From Xiphydria camelus (lineage: Eukaryota; Arthropoda; Insecta; Hymenoptera; Xiphydriidae): DNA of 64,000 bases. Below, piece after piece: positions 1 through 9,551 of the stretch (its first letter is position 1; each line of letters starts with the position of its first letter). The notes under the pieces are model-generated. The model had not been told where the DNA came from. It worked only from the letters and a program-made list of their open reading frames with translations, and did no database searches. The stretch spans positions 15,681,246-15,745,245 of the forward strand of contig OY783200.1 in assembly GCA_963678675.1 (NCBI GenBank), written 5' to 3'. The translations under genes and the position numbers were made by a program.

Positions 1-474
1 ACTCGATACACCACGCACAGGCGCACTCAGAGATGGCTGCTTGCTATGTTTTTCAATATCCTAAACGTAGGCGCTCTTGCTTCGTATATAATATATTATG
101 AGAACAACAAGATGATTCGAAAGAAAAGTAATCAGCGACGTATATTCTTGCGTCAACTAGGCGAAGAACTAGCGAAACCCTTTATTGAGGATCATTCTGC
201 GAATGGCCAAATAATGCGCAACTTCAACACGAAAATTGCGATTGAAAGCGTGATCGGGCCACAGGCTGGTCCTTCTACTATTCCTGAGAGGCAAGCTCAA
301 CCTCGAGACAATACAGGCAGGAAGAAAATTATAGGTTCTTGTCACATATGCTACAAAGAAACGATCAAAAGACGCCGGAAAACACGAAAATCTTGTTCGG
401 TTTGCGAGAAACCTGTTTGCGATGAGCATTGTTCATCGACGATCAGATGTATCGATTGCGCTGGAGGAATGTAA
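1..474 (+). CDS. piggyBac transposase, C-terminal part (5' end outside window)
   Basis: The frame is open from base 1 to a TAA at 472-474, so this is the 3' part of a longer gene. The first residues (YTTHRRTQRW, then FFNILNVGALASYIIYY) match the conserved end of the piggyBac DDE core. The last 45 or so residues form a Cys-rich domain with CxxC (SCHICYKE), CxxC (SCSVCEKPVC), a His-Cys pair and a final Cys, as in the zinc-binding C-terminal domain of piggyBac transposases, which binds the transposon end. In the known family the enzyme cuts and pastes DNA at TTAA with no footprint. The region after the gene carries GGGTACCC-type repeats and ends at a TTAA (820-823), as expected for a 3' terminus. 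This part has no frameshift, but the catalytic part is outside the window, so intactness cannot be judged. Confidence 0.85.
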   Translation, partial: TRYTTHRRTQRWLLAMFFNILNVGALASYIIYYENNKMIRKKSNQRRIFLRQLGEELAKPFIEDHSANGQIMRNFNTKIAIESVIGPQAGPSTIPERQAQPRDNTGRKKIIGSCHICYKETIKRRRKTRKSCSVCEKPVCDEHCSSTIRCIDCAGGM

Positions 475-823
475 ATATACTCTAATATACCTTGAAAATT
501 ATTGTAATTATTTATTCATTAACCCCTGTTACCTCAATGAAAGATTCATCGATGATATTAATTGATTCCCGATTCGAAATGCCATTCTTAATCTAGTGGG
601 TACCCGGGTACCCAGGTGTGTCCGCTAAGCACATGTACTTCAACGCCGTTTATTTATATATCAAAAAATTTGAAAAAAATTTATGAGTGTGTGTTTATCT
701 TCAAAAAGAGTCAAATAATGGGGATCTTGAGGCCCAGGCCGGTATTTCAATTTTTCTCCGAGTTACGAGCAAAAATATGACGAGGTGGGCACCCGGGTAT
801 CCGGGTGTGCACATAAGGGTTAA
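1..823 (+). mobile_element. piggyBac element, 3' end with TTAA target
   Basis: The transposase 3' end is followed by about 340 bp of AT-rich non-coding DNA. This holds two copies of a short subterminal motif built on CACCCGGGTA/TACCCGGGTG (about 597-622 and 785-812) and finishes in AAGGG followed by TTAA (820-823). From the TTAA onward the sequence matches one arm of a palindromic repeat that occurs intact at 5098-5822 and 37290-38012, where the same TTAA is uninterrupted. The other end lies left of the window. Confidence 0.8.
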
Positions 824-1062
824 ACGCGGCAAGTTCTTTTTTATTAAAATTTTTTTATAACTTCTTTTAGTCGAATTTTTTAGTAACTTGATTTACAATA
901 ATTTCCCTTTAAAATGATGCCTTTTACTGTTTATATATAAATCTTCAACATGGCGATCTTAATTGATTTCAAATCTTTTTTGGAGAGTATTTTAGGTATC
1001 AATTTTTGTTGGCACTGAATGAACATGCCGCCTTTTTTTACAGAGAATTTGTTTTTGTGGGG
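820..1062. repeat. One arm of fold-back family F1, interrupted by piggyBac
   Basis: This arm starts at TTAAACGCGGCAAG and runs to GAATTTGTTTTTGTGG. It matches the right arms of the F1 palindromes at 5098-5822 and 37290-38012. The left arm would be beyond the piggyBac, outside the window. Confidence 0.75.
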
Positions 1063-1065
1063 TAA

Positions 1066-1650
1066 AAATTCAGTGTAATCGGAGTTATGAATCTCAATAG
1101 TGGTGAATGTGACAGACGCTCCGTATAGTTTAATAATCGTTTGTATTTTTTTCGATAACCGAGATAGTGAACGGATGCAGTGCTGTGTTTCTCTGGTTGC
1201 CTGTGCATAAAGAGCAGGAAAGGAGACGGCAGTATCTCAGAAGAATTGCCATCAGATAAGTTTAATTGCCATCTGACAGCTTTAACCTCACTTTCGATTG
1301 AAGGACAATTATCTTTGTGATAATTCTATTTTTTGTTTCAGCGTCATGCGAGCACGAGACGAATCGATGGCTTTTCTTCTCTGTCACAATCAAAGCCGTG
1401 GGAGAAAAATAGGAGTGCAATGGAATTGGATCACAACAATCAAGTAATTGCTTTATCATTCTTTTTTCTCTATCGATATATTTCCTCTTTCGTACTATTA
1501 CAAGTTCCAATTTACACACCGACCTGTCAAACCTGAAGTGTACATGTACCTCACTTCTATTTCATCTGTTCTTCGTCTCCGTTGTAACGACAGTCAATGA
1601 GGAATCACTGATACCGATTAGGGTTCGAGGGTTATTCCTTATTCTTTCTA
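1066..1650. repeat. Dispersed repeat, inverted copy at about 38310-39080
   Basis: No gene is recognised. The sequence from GTGTAATCGGAG onward reappears in reverse orientation at about 38310-39080, including the stretch reading GCCATCTGACAGCTTTAACC. Together with 820-1062 and 1655-3100 it forms a block that is repeated, rearranged and inverted at 36826-39080. Confidence 0.6.
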
Positions 1651-1654
1651 GCAC

Positions 1655-2715
1655 AGCATCGATATTTTACTGCACCTGTTTTCTTCTTGGACTTCCTAAA
1701 ATAATTATAAAAACCCTATATAATTCAGCCCTGACAAGTACAATCTTATTGAGCTGTACTTTATCGAGGAGATCTTTCGACGTAATGATTCCGAAACGTT
1801 TTTATCGAGAAATATATATTTCTAACATACGGTAGTGTTCACGAATATTGTAAAATATCGCAGAAATGTTACAGAAAAGTTACTTGCAAAAACGTGCTGT
1901 GCGGGGTGTAAATGATGACATTTTGTAATTTGCATCGTTACACCAGAGGCGAAGTTTAGATGAAATAGAAGTGAGGTACATGTACACTTCACGTTTGACA
2001 GGTCGGTATATAAATTGGAACTTGTGATAGTATAATACGAAAAAGGGGAAATATATCGATAAAGAAAAAATAATAATAAAATAGTTACTCCATTATTGTA
2101 GTCCAATTCTATTGTATCCCATATTTTTTGCCACGACTTTGATTGTTGATAGTGGATGGATCAACCAATAAATTTGATTTTTCTTCACTATCAGCAATTA
2201 AAGTCGTGGCAGAAAAATAAGTCATAAAATGTTACTGGATTACAATAATGGAGTAACTACTTTATTATTATTTTTTCTTTATCGATATATTTCCTCTTTT
2301 GTATTATACTATCACACAAGTTCCAATTTATATACTGACCTGTAAAACGTGAAATGTACATGTACCTCATTTCTATTTCATCTCTTCTTTGCCTCTGGTG
2401 TAACGATAGAAATTACAAAATATCATCATTTACACTCCACAAAGCACGTTTTTGCAAGTAACTTTTCTGTAACATTTCTGCGATATTTTACAATATTCGT
2501 GAACACTACCGCGTATGTTAGAAATATATTTCTCGATAAATTCGTGGATGTTGCGAAACATCATAGAAACGTTTCGGAATCATTAGGTCGAAAGATCTCC
2601 TCGATAAGGTACAGCTCGGTAAGATTGTACTTGTCAGGGCTGAATTATATGGGGTTTTTATAATTATTTTAGTAAGCCCCAGAAGAGTACAGGTGCAGCA
2701 AAATATCGATGCTGT
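1655..2715. repeat. Fold-back repeat F2 (about 1.06 kb palindrome)
   Basis: The two arms (about 1655-2160 and 2165-2715) are reverse complements with scattered differences. The centre lies near 2160 between two GCCACGACTTT / AAAGTCGTGGC motifs. Short open frames in both arms are mirror translations of each other and are not taken as genes. Partial copies lie at 34893-35300 (centre present) and 38020-38305 (one arm end). Confidence 0.75.
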
Positions 2716-3100
2716 ACTAGAAATTTATTCACGAGTAAGGACGAAATTTCAGCGGTGCATGCAAAAGGATTTCTTAAAACTATTCCAACGTCTCGAGTTA
2801 ATATGTAACAACATATATACTGTCATAAGTGGTATCTTTACATGTGATGAAACAATTCGTCATGGTCATTGGAAGAGTATACTTAAAGAGTTGAAGGTAA
2901 AACGTCTTCATGGATTTCTGTAGACGACCAAAATATAAGAAAAATCCGATGGCCTGTAAATTCGAAAGCGGTATGTTTTATTTCTCCAAAATACTAAGGC
3001 AAAGTGAAAAATATAAGGGCTCTCTAGTCTATAAATCCCTTTCAAAATATCACGAGAATAAATCAAAAGTAACGTGGTTATAATTAAAATTGGGTGTTTT
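2716..3100 (+). repeat. F2-associated tail, direct copy at 36826-37170
   Basis: About 350 bp after F2 are repeated in the same orientation at 36826-37170. In the second copy an open frame of 93 codons begins at the same internal position (MQKDFLKL). The frames are similar in both copies, which hints at old coding sequence, but I recognise no protein family. Confidence 0.5.
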
Positions 3101-3382
3101 CACATTTTTCAAAAACTGGCTTAAAATGAAGATTATCGTGTATATATATGATATTAATAAATTTAAAAAATTTGCTGTCAAGTTTTTATGAGAAAATTGA
3201 GTCTAAAAATCAAATGTGGAAATGTCCCGCGAAAAACGCGATTTGCCTGTAATGGCAGTTGTGACGTCACGATTGGTACAAACAAATAGCTGTCAAACGG
3301 AGTTGCCTATGTTTTTGCAGTATTTTTCTGTGATTCGGAAAGTTTATTGTTTCTACATCGTTTTTTGTGAAAGTGGCTGAAA

Positions 3383-3950
3383 ATGCATGCATCACAAGTC
3401 CACAGGAAATCGAGTTTTGTGCCAAAATGCACGAATACTTCTGTGCGAACTCCAGGCAAAGTATTTGTGAATGTGCCGAGACTCTGTGACATGAGACGAA
3501 AATGGTTTAAAGCGGCCAGAAGAGACATGCCTAAGTCAAAATCGATATTCCATTGCTGTGAAGATCATTTCAATGTAAGTTTCTTTATACTATAGGTTCC
3601 ATAGGTTATGTTCAGTGAATGCTTTTGGTTGACAGCTTGAAGAGGACATGGAAAATTATTTGCGGTACAAGTCTATGGGAGTAAATATTTGAATGAAACA
3701 AGGAATTATGTCTCACATTTTCGACTGCCAAAAAGACAGGAAGAGAGTTGCCAGTAGATTACCAAGAGCACTTCACAAAAAACGCAAGAGAGAATGGTTA
3801 ATCGAGGAAGTCATGTCTGCTACCAAGGTTCAACAACAGACACTATCTCTTCAAGATGAACCAGACAATAGTACTGGTGCCAGTGGACTGGATCACGAGC
3901 AAGAAATTTCTGAAAAAAACGTTAAGTGTTTAAGCATTTATATGTAAACT
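3383..3950 (+). pseudogene. THAP zinc-finger fragment, left arm copy (2 exons)
   Basis: Exon 1 (3383 to about 3573) starts at ATG and encodes a THAP C2CH finger: VPKCTNTS with the first Cys, then a KTP-like RTPGKVF block, RRKWFKAARRD with the conserved Trp, and CCEDHF with the last Cys and His. It ends at a GTAAGT donor (3574). Exon 2 starts after TTGACAG (about 3640) with LEEDMENYLRYK and continues as IFDCQKDRKR to a stop at about 3945. A TGA interrupts exon 2 near 3691, where the right-arm copy reads through. THAP domains are site-specific DNA binders found on several TE transposases and on host proteins derived from them. No DDE or other catalytic part is present, so this copy could at most make a DNA-binding fragment. 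Confidence 0.7.
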
Positions 3951-4115
3951 CGAAGTGTCGCAGTGCAAACACAAAAAAGATCGTATCGCAGCATAGAGGA
4001 ATTCATTGCCATTTTGAGAGTAGTTCAGTTGAAACTGCCTGAACTACAATCAAAATGGCACTGAATTCCTATGCTGCGATACAATCTTTTTTGTGTTTGC
4101 ACTGCGACACTGAGT

Positions 4116-4640
4116 CTACATATAAATGCTTAAACACTGAAGGTTTTCTTCAGAAGTTTCTTGCTCATGATCCAGTCCACTGGCACCAGTACTATTGTCT
4201 GGTTGATCTTGAAGAGATAGTGCCTGCTCTTGAACCTCGGTAGCAGACATGACTTCCTCAATCAACCATTCCCTTTTGCATTTCTCGTGAAGTGGTCTCG
4301 GTGGCTTACTGGCAGCTCTCTTCCTGTCTTTTTGGCAGTCGAAGATGTGAGGTATAACTCCTTCTTTCATTAAAATATTTCCTCCCATAGTCTTGTACCG
4401 CAAATAATTTTCCATATCCTTTTCAAGCTGTCAACCAAAAGCATTTACTGAACATAACCTATGAACCTATAGTATAAGGAAACTTACATTGAAATGATCT
4501 TCGCAGCAATGGAATATCGATTTTGAATTAGGCATGTCTCTTCTGGCCGTTTTAAACCATTTTCGCCTCATGTCACAGTCTCTCGGCACATTCACAAACA
4601 CTTTATCTGGAGTTCGCACAGAAGTATTCGTGCATTTTGG
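4116..4640 (-). pseudogene. THAP zinc-finger fragment, right arm copy (2 exons)
   Basis: This is the mirror copy of the left-arm gene. On the minus strand the THAP exon reads from about 4640 (FVPKCTNTS) to 4495 (CCEDHFN) and ends in GTAAG. The second exon reads 4415-4116 without the stop seen in the left copy (MENYLRYKTMGG, IFDCQKDRKR, then an acidic tail ending EENLQCLSIYM). The start codon of exon 1 is lost: the position of the left copy's ATG reads TTTAAG here. The two copies differ at scattered sites, so the inversion is not very recent. Confidence 0.65.
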
Positions 4641-5097
4641 CACAAAACACGATTTACTGTGTGCTTCTGGTGCTTAAATTTTCAGCCACTTTCACTACAC
4701 ACTACACCAAAATGACGTAGAAACAACAAACTTTTAGAATTTCAGAAAAACGCTTCGAAAACGTAGGCAACTCCGTTTGATAGCTGGTTGTTTGTACAGA
4801 TCGTGACGTCACGACCAATCAGAGCGCGTTTTGATTTTGCTCAGTTGCCAAGTTTCGCCGCAGCAGTTTTTACTTTAATTTATCGCAAATTTGTCTGTTT
4901 TTGGATGTTTTTAAACAATGATACGTGCAACACAAATTCTTTACTTCACTCTATACTGCAATTACGCAACATTCGTAACTAGTGCACACACCCAATTGGC
5001 TCGTATCGGTATAAAATGTGAGACTTTAATTTTGTGGTAATAAAAAGCTATTCTTCTACATGTACGTATCTTCCTCATGAATAAATTCCAAAAAGTA

Positions 5098-5822
5098 GTG
5101 AAATCCCCCCACAAAAACAGATTCTCTGTAAAAAAAGGCGGCATGTTCATTCAGTGCCAACAAAAATTGATACGTAAAATACTCTCCAAAAAAGATTTGA
5201 AATCAATTAAGATCGCCATGTTCAAGATTTATGTATTAAAAGTAAAAGGCATCATTTGAAAGGAAAATTATTGTAAATCAAGTTACTAAAAAATTCGACT
5301 AAAAAAATTTATAAGAAAATTTTAATAAAAAAGAACTTGCCGCGTTTTTTCCTTCAAAATAAAAAATTCAGACAGAATTATACTCGATGTTTATGCACTT
5401 ATGGATTTTAAATAAATTCGTACACTTACATGATACCACCAGTATACCGAATTTCGCACGGGAAACCGATCAGGCGGGGTCCTTCTGAATTTCTCTGAAT
5501 TTGACTTCGGCAGTGCAATTTATGAGCACCGTCCAAGCACTGCCAATTATTCGGCATAGTGGACAAAATATGAAAAATTAAACGCGGTAAGTTCTTTTTT
5601 ATTAAAATTTTCTTATAAATTTTTTTAGTCGAATTTTTTAGTAACTTGATTTACAATAATTTTCCTTTCAAATGATGCCTTTTACTTTTAATACATAAAT
5701 CTTGAACATGGCGATCTTAATTGATTTCAAATCTTTTTTGGAGAGTATTTTACGTATCAATTTTTGTTGGCACTGTATGAACATGCCGCCTTTTTTTACA
5801 GAGAATCTGTTTTTGTGGGTAT
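5098..5822. repeat. Fold-back repeat F1 (about 725 bp)
   Basis: Arms lie at 5098-5345 and 5575-5822. The outer ends read CCCCACAAAAACAGA and its complement. The spacer (5346-5574) is AT-rich with no gene. It contains the TTAAACGCGG site in its intact form (about 5579-5588), which is the site hit by piggyBac in the 820-1062 copy. Confidence 0.8.
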
Positions 5823-5944
5823 GTATGACTTCAAATGCCTGTATCTCCTTTCCTAATTACTTTAAAAATATTTTTTCTTTTTCCTTGAATTCAGAAAATT
5901 ATAGCGAGCATTTCCATTACTGCAATTATTTTAATGCAATAACA

Positions 5945-6965
5945 TATATGGGTCATTCCATACCAAATCGGACACTTTTTGGAGTAACATTTCGGATTTT
6001 GCTCAAATTTGGATATATTGTAGTCTTTGTCGATGTTTAACCGCATCTCGAAGGATTTTTCAAAATTTTGAAAATTGTTGATTTTACAGCCACTTGAAGA
6101 ATAACGCTGCTTTTTTTTCATTAAATTATAGTTATCAAACCGGTTGTCGGCTGAGAATAATCTTTTGGATACTAAAAGTGAAAGAGTTGAAAAACCAGAG
6201 AAAAATTGCATCAATCAAAAAAAAATTTTTTTAATAATTTTATTTGCAATTGATTTAAACAAATGACGTATTTTCATAGCTGGCCACTTTTTAAAAATCT
6301 GAAAAAAAGCAAGCATATACTTTGATATCCTCTCTTTAACGACAAACAAACAAAAATAACGACACTTTAAAATTGACGACACAAAAATTAATTGAAGTTG
6401 ACGCCGCGTCGGCCCCGCCACCAGCGTGTCGCCAAGCGAGTCGAACCCACCGACCGGTGGCTGGCGGCGGGGTCGACGTGCCAATTCCGACGCGGCGTCA
6501 ACTTCAATTAATTTTTGTGTCGTCAATTTTAAAGTGTCGTTATTTTTGTTTGTTTGTCGTTAAAGAGAGGATATCAAAGTATATGCTTGCTTTTTTTCAG
6601 ATTTTTAAAAAGTGGCCAGCTATGAAAATACGTCATTTGTTTAAATCAAGTGCAAATAAAATTATGAAAAAAATTTTTTTTTTGATCGATGCAATTTTTC
6701 TCTGGTTTTTCAACTCTTTGACTTTTAGTACCCAAAAGATTATTCTCAGCCGACAACCGGTTTGATAATTATAATTTAATGAAAAAAAAGCAGCGTTATT
6801 TTTCAAGTGGCTGTAAAATCAACAATTTTCAAAATTTTGAAAAATCCTTCGAGATACGATTAAACATCAACAAAGACTACAATATATCCAAATTTGAGCA
6901 AAATCCGAAATGTTACTCCAAAAAGTGTCCGATTTGGTATGGAATGACCCATATTATGGTTTCAT
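5945..6965. repeat. Fold-back repeat F3, ends GGGTCATTCCATACC, GC-rich centre
   Basis: This is a near-perfect 1.0-kb palindrome. The left end reads TGGGTCATTCCATACCAAAT (5950) and the right end is its complement (about 6932-6951). The centre (6400-6500) is GC-rich (GACGCCGCGTCGG / GACGCGGCGTC) with a short non-palindromic loop. Open frames in both arms are mirror images and are not genes. No transposase is recognised. Confidence 0.8.
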
Positions 6966-7059
6966 GCCGATTATATATCTTCAATTGCTTGTTTCACATG
7001 GTGACATTAAAAAAAAAGAAGGAAATGACATGACTATATTCTCGACTATCGGATTATTT

Positions 7060-7403
7060 ATACCGTATGTCCCACTCTGTACGGGCCAGTTTGAATTTGC
7101 CTTCAGGGAAGCTTGGTCGGTACTTGAGTGATTTAATACCGGTAGAAGTCGAGTCGGTAGTTAGAGTTGGTGTCAATTCGGGAGATCGAAGCGTCTAACC
7201 TCGAAATTATGGATTTAAATTTAATGGAAATTACTCACCATTATTCACAAATTCATAATTTCGAGGTTAGACGCTTCGATCTCCCGAATTGACACCAACT
7301 CTAACTACCGACTCGACTTCTATCGGTATTAAATCACTCAAGTACCGACCAAGCCTCCCCGAAGGTAACTTCAAACTGGCCCGTACAGAGTGGTTCATAC
7401 GGT
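7060..7403. repeat. Fold-back repeat F4, copy 1
   Basis: This is a 340-bp palindrome with ends CTGTACGGGCCAGTTTGAA and its complement, and a centre near 7228. Inner motifs TCAATTCGGGAGATCGAAGC and GACTCGACTT recur at 14002-14290 (whole palindrome), 14815-14935 (one arm) and about 35460-35500 (fragment). Confidence 0.75.
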
Positions 7404-7576
7404 ACCTTGCGTCCGCTAGCAAACCGATAAAAGTTATACCTGTGGCCGATACCTCGAAATTTGACTTCGGCAGTGTTTGCGGACGGTCGAGTCTTTGATA
7501 GTTAGAATTGGCTACAGAAGTGTGCTACGTAAGAGCGAGAAAATTGTGAAACGTCTGTTTTCCCTTTTTTTTACTC

Positions 7577-8142
7577 AATATTTCTTCTCCTCTTTCGTTG
7601 GGGTTCAAACTGCGGCGATAGTGCCGGAAGTTCTACCATCAGTGTTCCAGATGCCCCAGTTTCCTCAACTCCCTCCATTTCTTCAGTTTCTCCAATGTCT
7701 TCAGAGTCTTCAACCTCGTCATCGGACATATGAATGGTCAAAAACTCTTCTAGATCAAAATCAATGGCTTCGTCGACGTCTCCTTCTATCTCAATTTCTA
7801 TTTTCTTGACATTAGTGCAACTTTAATCCTCGCAATGGAGGCAGATAATCGAACAATTTAAGCCAAGCTTACGACAACCGCACTGTCCCTTGCATCCACT
7901 TCGGCAACTGCAATTTATCATCTTCAACAATGCTGGTAGTGCACCTTCCTTCTCCATGGTTACTGGGAGGAAACCGTTAACAGTATGTTTTCAATCCCAT
8001 TCTGTTGGTTCCAAATGAACGTCTTGCCACAGCTCTGTATTTTATAGTAGACTCTATATGAATGTTGCCGTGCTGCTGTCCGAGTAGGTAGCAAAGAAGC
8101 TAGATTGTATGATTTTTTGGATACTGCATTTTTGAAGCAAGA
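7577..8142 (-). pseudogene. TE-associated protein with CXC-like Cys-rich tail, broken
   Basis: Read on the minus strand, the piece begins with LASLLPTRTAARQHSYRVYY (about 8100), runs with a frameshift through a Glu-Pro-Thr-Glu-Trp motif, then a Cys-rich block NCSCRSGCKGQCGCRK (about 7905-7850) with further Cys pairs CxxC, an in-frame stop just before SCTN, and a strongly acidic tail ending in RKRRRNIE and a stop near 7577. The spacing of cysteines is like CXC / tesmin-TSO1 DNA-binding repeats. I know this combination (LP-x-AA-x-H-S-x-RVYYQ followed by a CXC-like block) from uncharacterised arthropod TE-like proteins. Function and superfamily are unknown to me. One frameshift and one stop make it a remnant. 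Confidence 0.55.
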
Positions 8143-8239
8143 AATCTCCATTCATCCAAGTAATCCCTATCTTTGGTTCGTGCTCCATATAAAGCAATAT
8201 GTAATAAATGTTTCCCAAGCGATTTCTAGGAAGTTTCGG

Positions 8240-8864
8240 AGCCCACGCGGCTTGAGAATTACTGAGTCGGACGAGCGGCCTTTCGCGGACGCACGTTGTC
8301 GAAAGCCGAAAGGGGTTATTCGCAATTAGACAAAGAGGCGCTGAGCTTGATTTTTGGTGTAAAGAAATTTCATCAGTTTGTCTATGGTCGTCGTTTCATT
8401 TTAGAGGCGGATCATAAGCCCTTGGTTTATATTTTCGGTCCAAAGAATGGTTTGCCTCAGATGTCGGCAAATAGAGTACAGAGAGATGGGCTGTATTACT
8501 GTCAGCCTACGATTACGATATTAAGTATATTAAAGGAGTTGACAACGCTCGAGCGGATGGATTGTCGCGTGTACCGCTAATTACTCGTGAATCGGAAAAT
8601 GAGCCTGACGAGAAAGAATATTCTTATTTAAATTATGTCACGGATGATGTTAGCTCGATTAACGCTGAGACGGTTAGCGAAGAAACTGATTTAGATCCGG
8701 TATTGAGTCAAGTAAAAAATTTCACGATGACAGGATGGCCGGAATTAGTTAACGATAAGTACAAGCAGTTTCAATGTCGTGCGAAAGAACTATCGGTGGA
8801 AAAAGGATGTGTAATGTGGGGACATCGAGTGGTCATTCCAGAGAAATTGCGCGAAAACCTGTAA
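8240..8864 (+). pseudogene. Gypsy-type LTR retrotransposon pol remnant (RNase H to linker)
   Basis: The stretch 8295-8470 encodes LSKAERGYSQLDKEALSLIF, then GVKKFHQFVYGRRF and LEADHKPLVYIFGPK. These are the hallmark residues of the Gypsy/Ty3 RNase H region, which degrades the RNA strand during reverse transcription. A 2-bp duplication after RVQR (about 8480) shifts the frame; in the next frame the expected continuation up to a GVDNARADGLSR motif follows (8485-8570), then an acidic linker to a stop at 8862-8864. The upstream reverse transcriptase is missing and the piece ends before an integrase, so it is truncated on both sides. No LTR was recognised next to it. Confidence 0.8.
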
Positions 8865-9289
8865 ACCTATAACCCCTTATATCTTTGAAATTATTGCTCC
8901 GATTGAAGAAAATGTAGGTACTTTTTTGGTGGAGAATTTAGTGCCGAACAATTTAGTTTCTCACCATTTTTTCGTAGAATGAATATTTTCGGAGATATGT
9001 GCAAAAAACACTAAAATCTACCGTTTCATTTGTTTAATCAATATGTTCCGGATCGAATTTTGGTGCCAATTTTTGATATTTGTCTACTTCAAAATGAAAA
9101 GAAGCGATAGAAAAAAAATCTCCCTTAGGAATTATTCTAACCATCGACTGATTTTAGACCTCTGACGCCTGGACTAGTACCCTAATTCGATACGCTTTTC
9201 TTTCCGTGGGAATTCCCCCGTACATTATTTCTCGAAAGAATAACAGCATTCAAAACCATTTGACATTTGAGTTTTACCGCCATAAATCC
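8865..9289. other. AT-rich stretch without a recognised feature
   Basis: I see no gene, clear inverted repeat or match to the other repeat families of the window between the Gypsy remnant and family X. Confidence 0.5.
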
Positions 9290-9551
9290 TGGAACTCTCG
9301 AAGGTTATTTCGATTGCAAATCGAGTCTAGTTGCGTACGCGACACAGTACGTCGCAGCGCCTGTATGGTGGTTCAGGCCGAAGAAGAGCGTCGTCCTGGT
9401 ATGTACGTAAAGAAATCTTTTAGGCTGTGTACATAACGCTTTGTACTCGGGGTTTTTTGACCGCGCAGATTACGAATCTGACTTTAAAATTTTTTTTAAT
9501 GACTTTATAATTTTTTTAATGTACATGGATTTTGATCGGCTTTCGCTTATA
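9290..9551 (+). repeat. Family X segment 1 (split by the TA-flanked fold-back)
   Basis: This segment holds family X landmarks: ACTGCG-like exon remnants translating as CMVVQAEEER, then a LYVKSF-like tail and GACCGCGCAGATTACGAATC (9460), and TTTTGATCGG (9531). It stops at TA (9550-9551) and continues after the inserted element at 11103 with CAGTTTCCATTTGCGCTGA, the normal downstream family X sequence. Confidence 0.6.

Larger units (their letters stand above)
3245..4820. mobile_element. Fold-back element with a THAP gene copy in each arm
   Basis: The element is a 1.57-kb inverted repeat with arms at about 3245-4020 and 4050-4820 and centre near 4030. Both outer ends carry GTGACGTCACGA, a perfect CRE-like palindrome (TGACGTCA), followed by GGAGTTGCCTA. 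Each arm encodes the same two THAP exons reading inward, so the element appears to be an inverted duplication of the 5' part of a TE gene. No target duplication could be assigned. Confidence 0.7.

Noticed and set aside
5891..6765. Open frames of 103-130 codons on both strands around the F3 palindrome
   Set aside because: They are mirror translations of the two palindrome arms, with low-complexity Lys/Asn/Phe-rich content and no family match.
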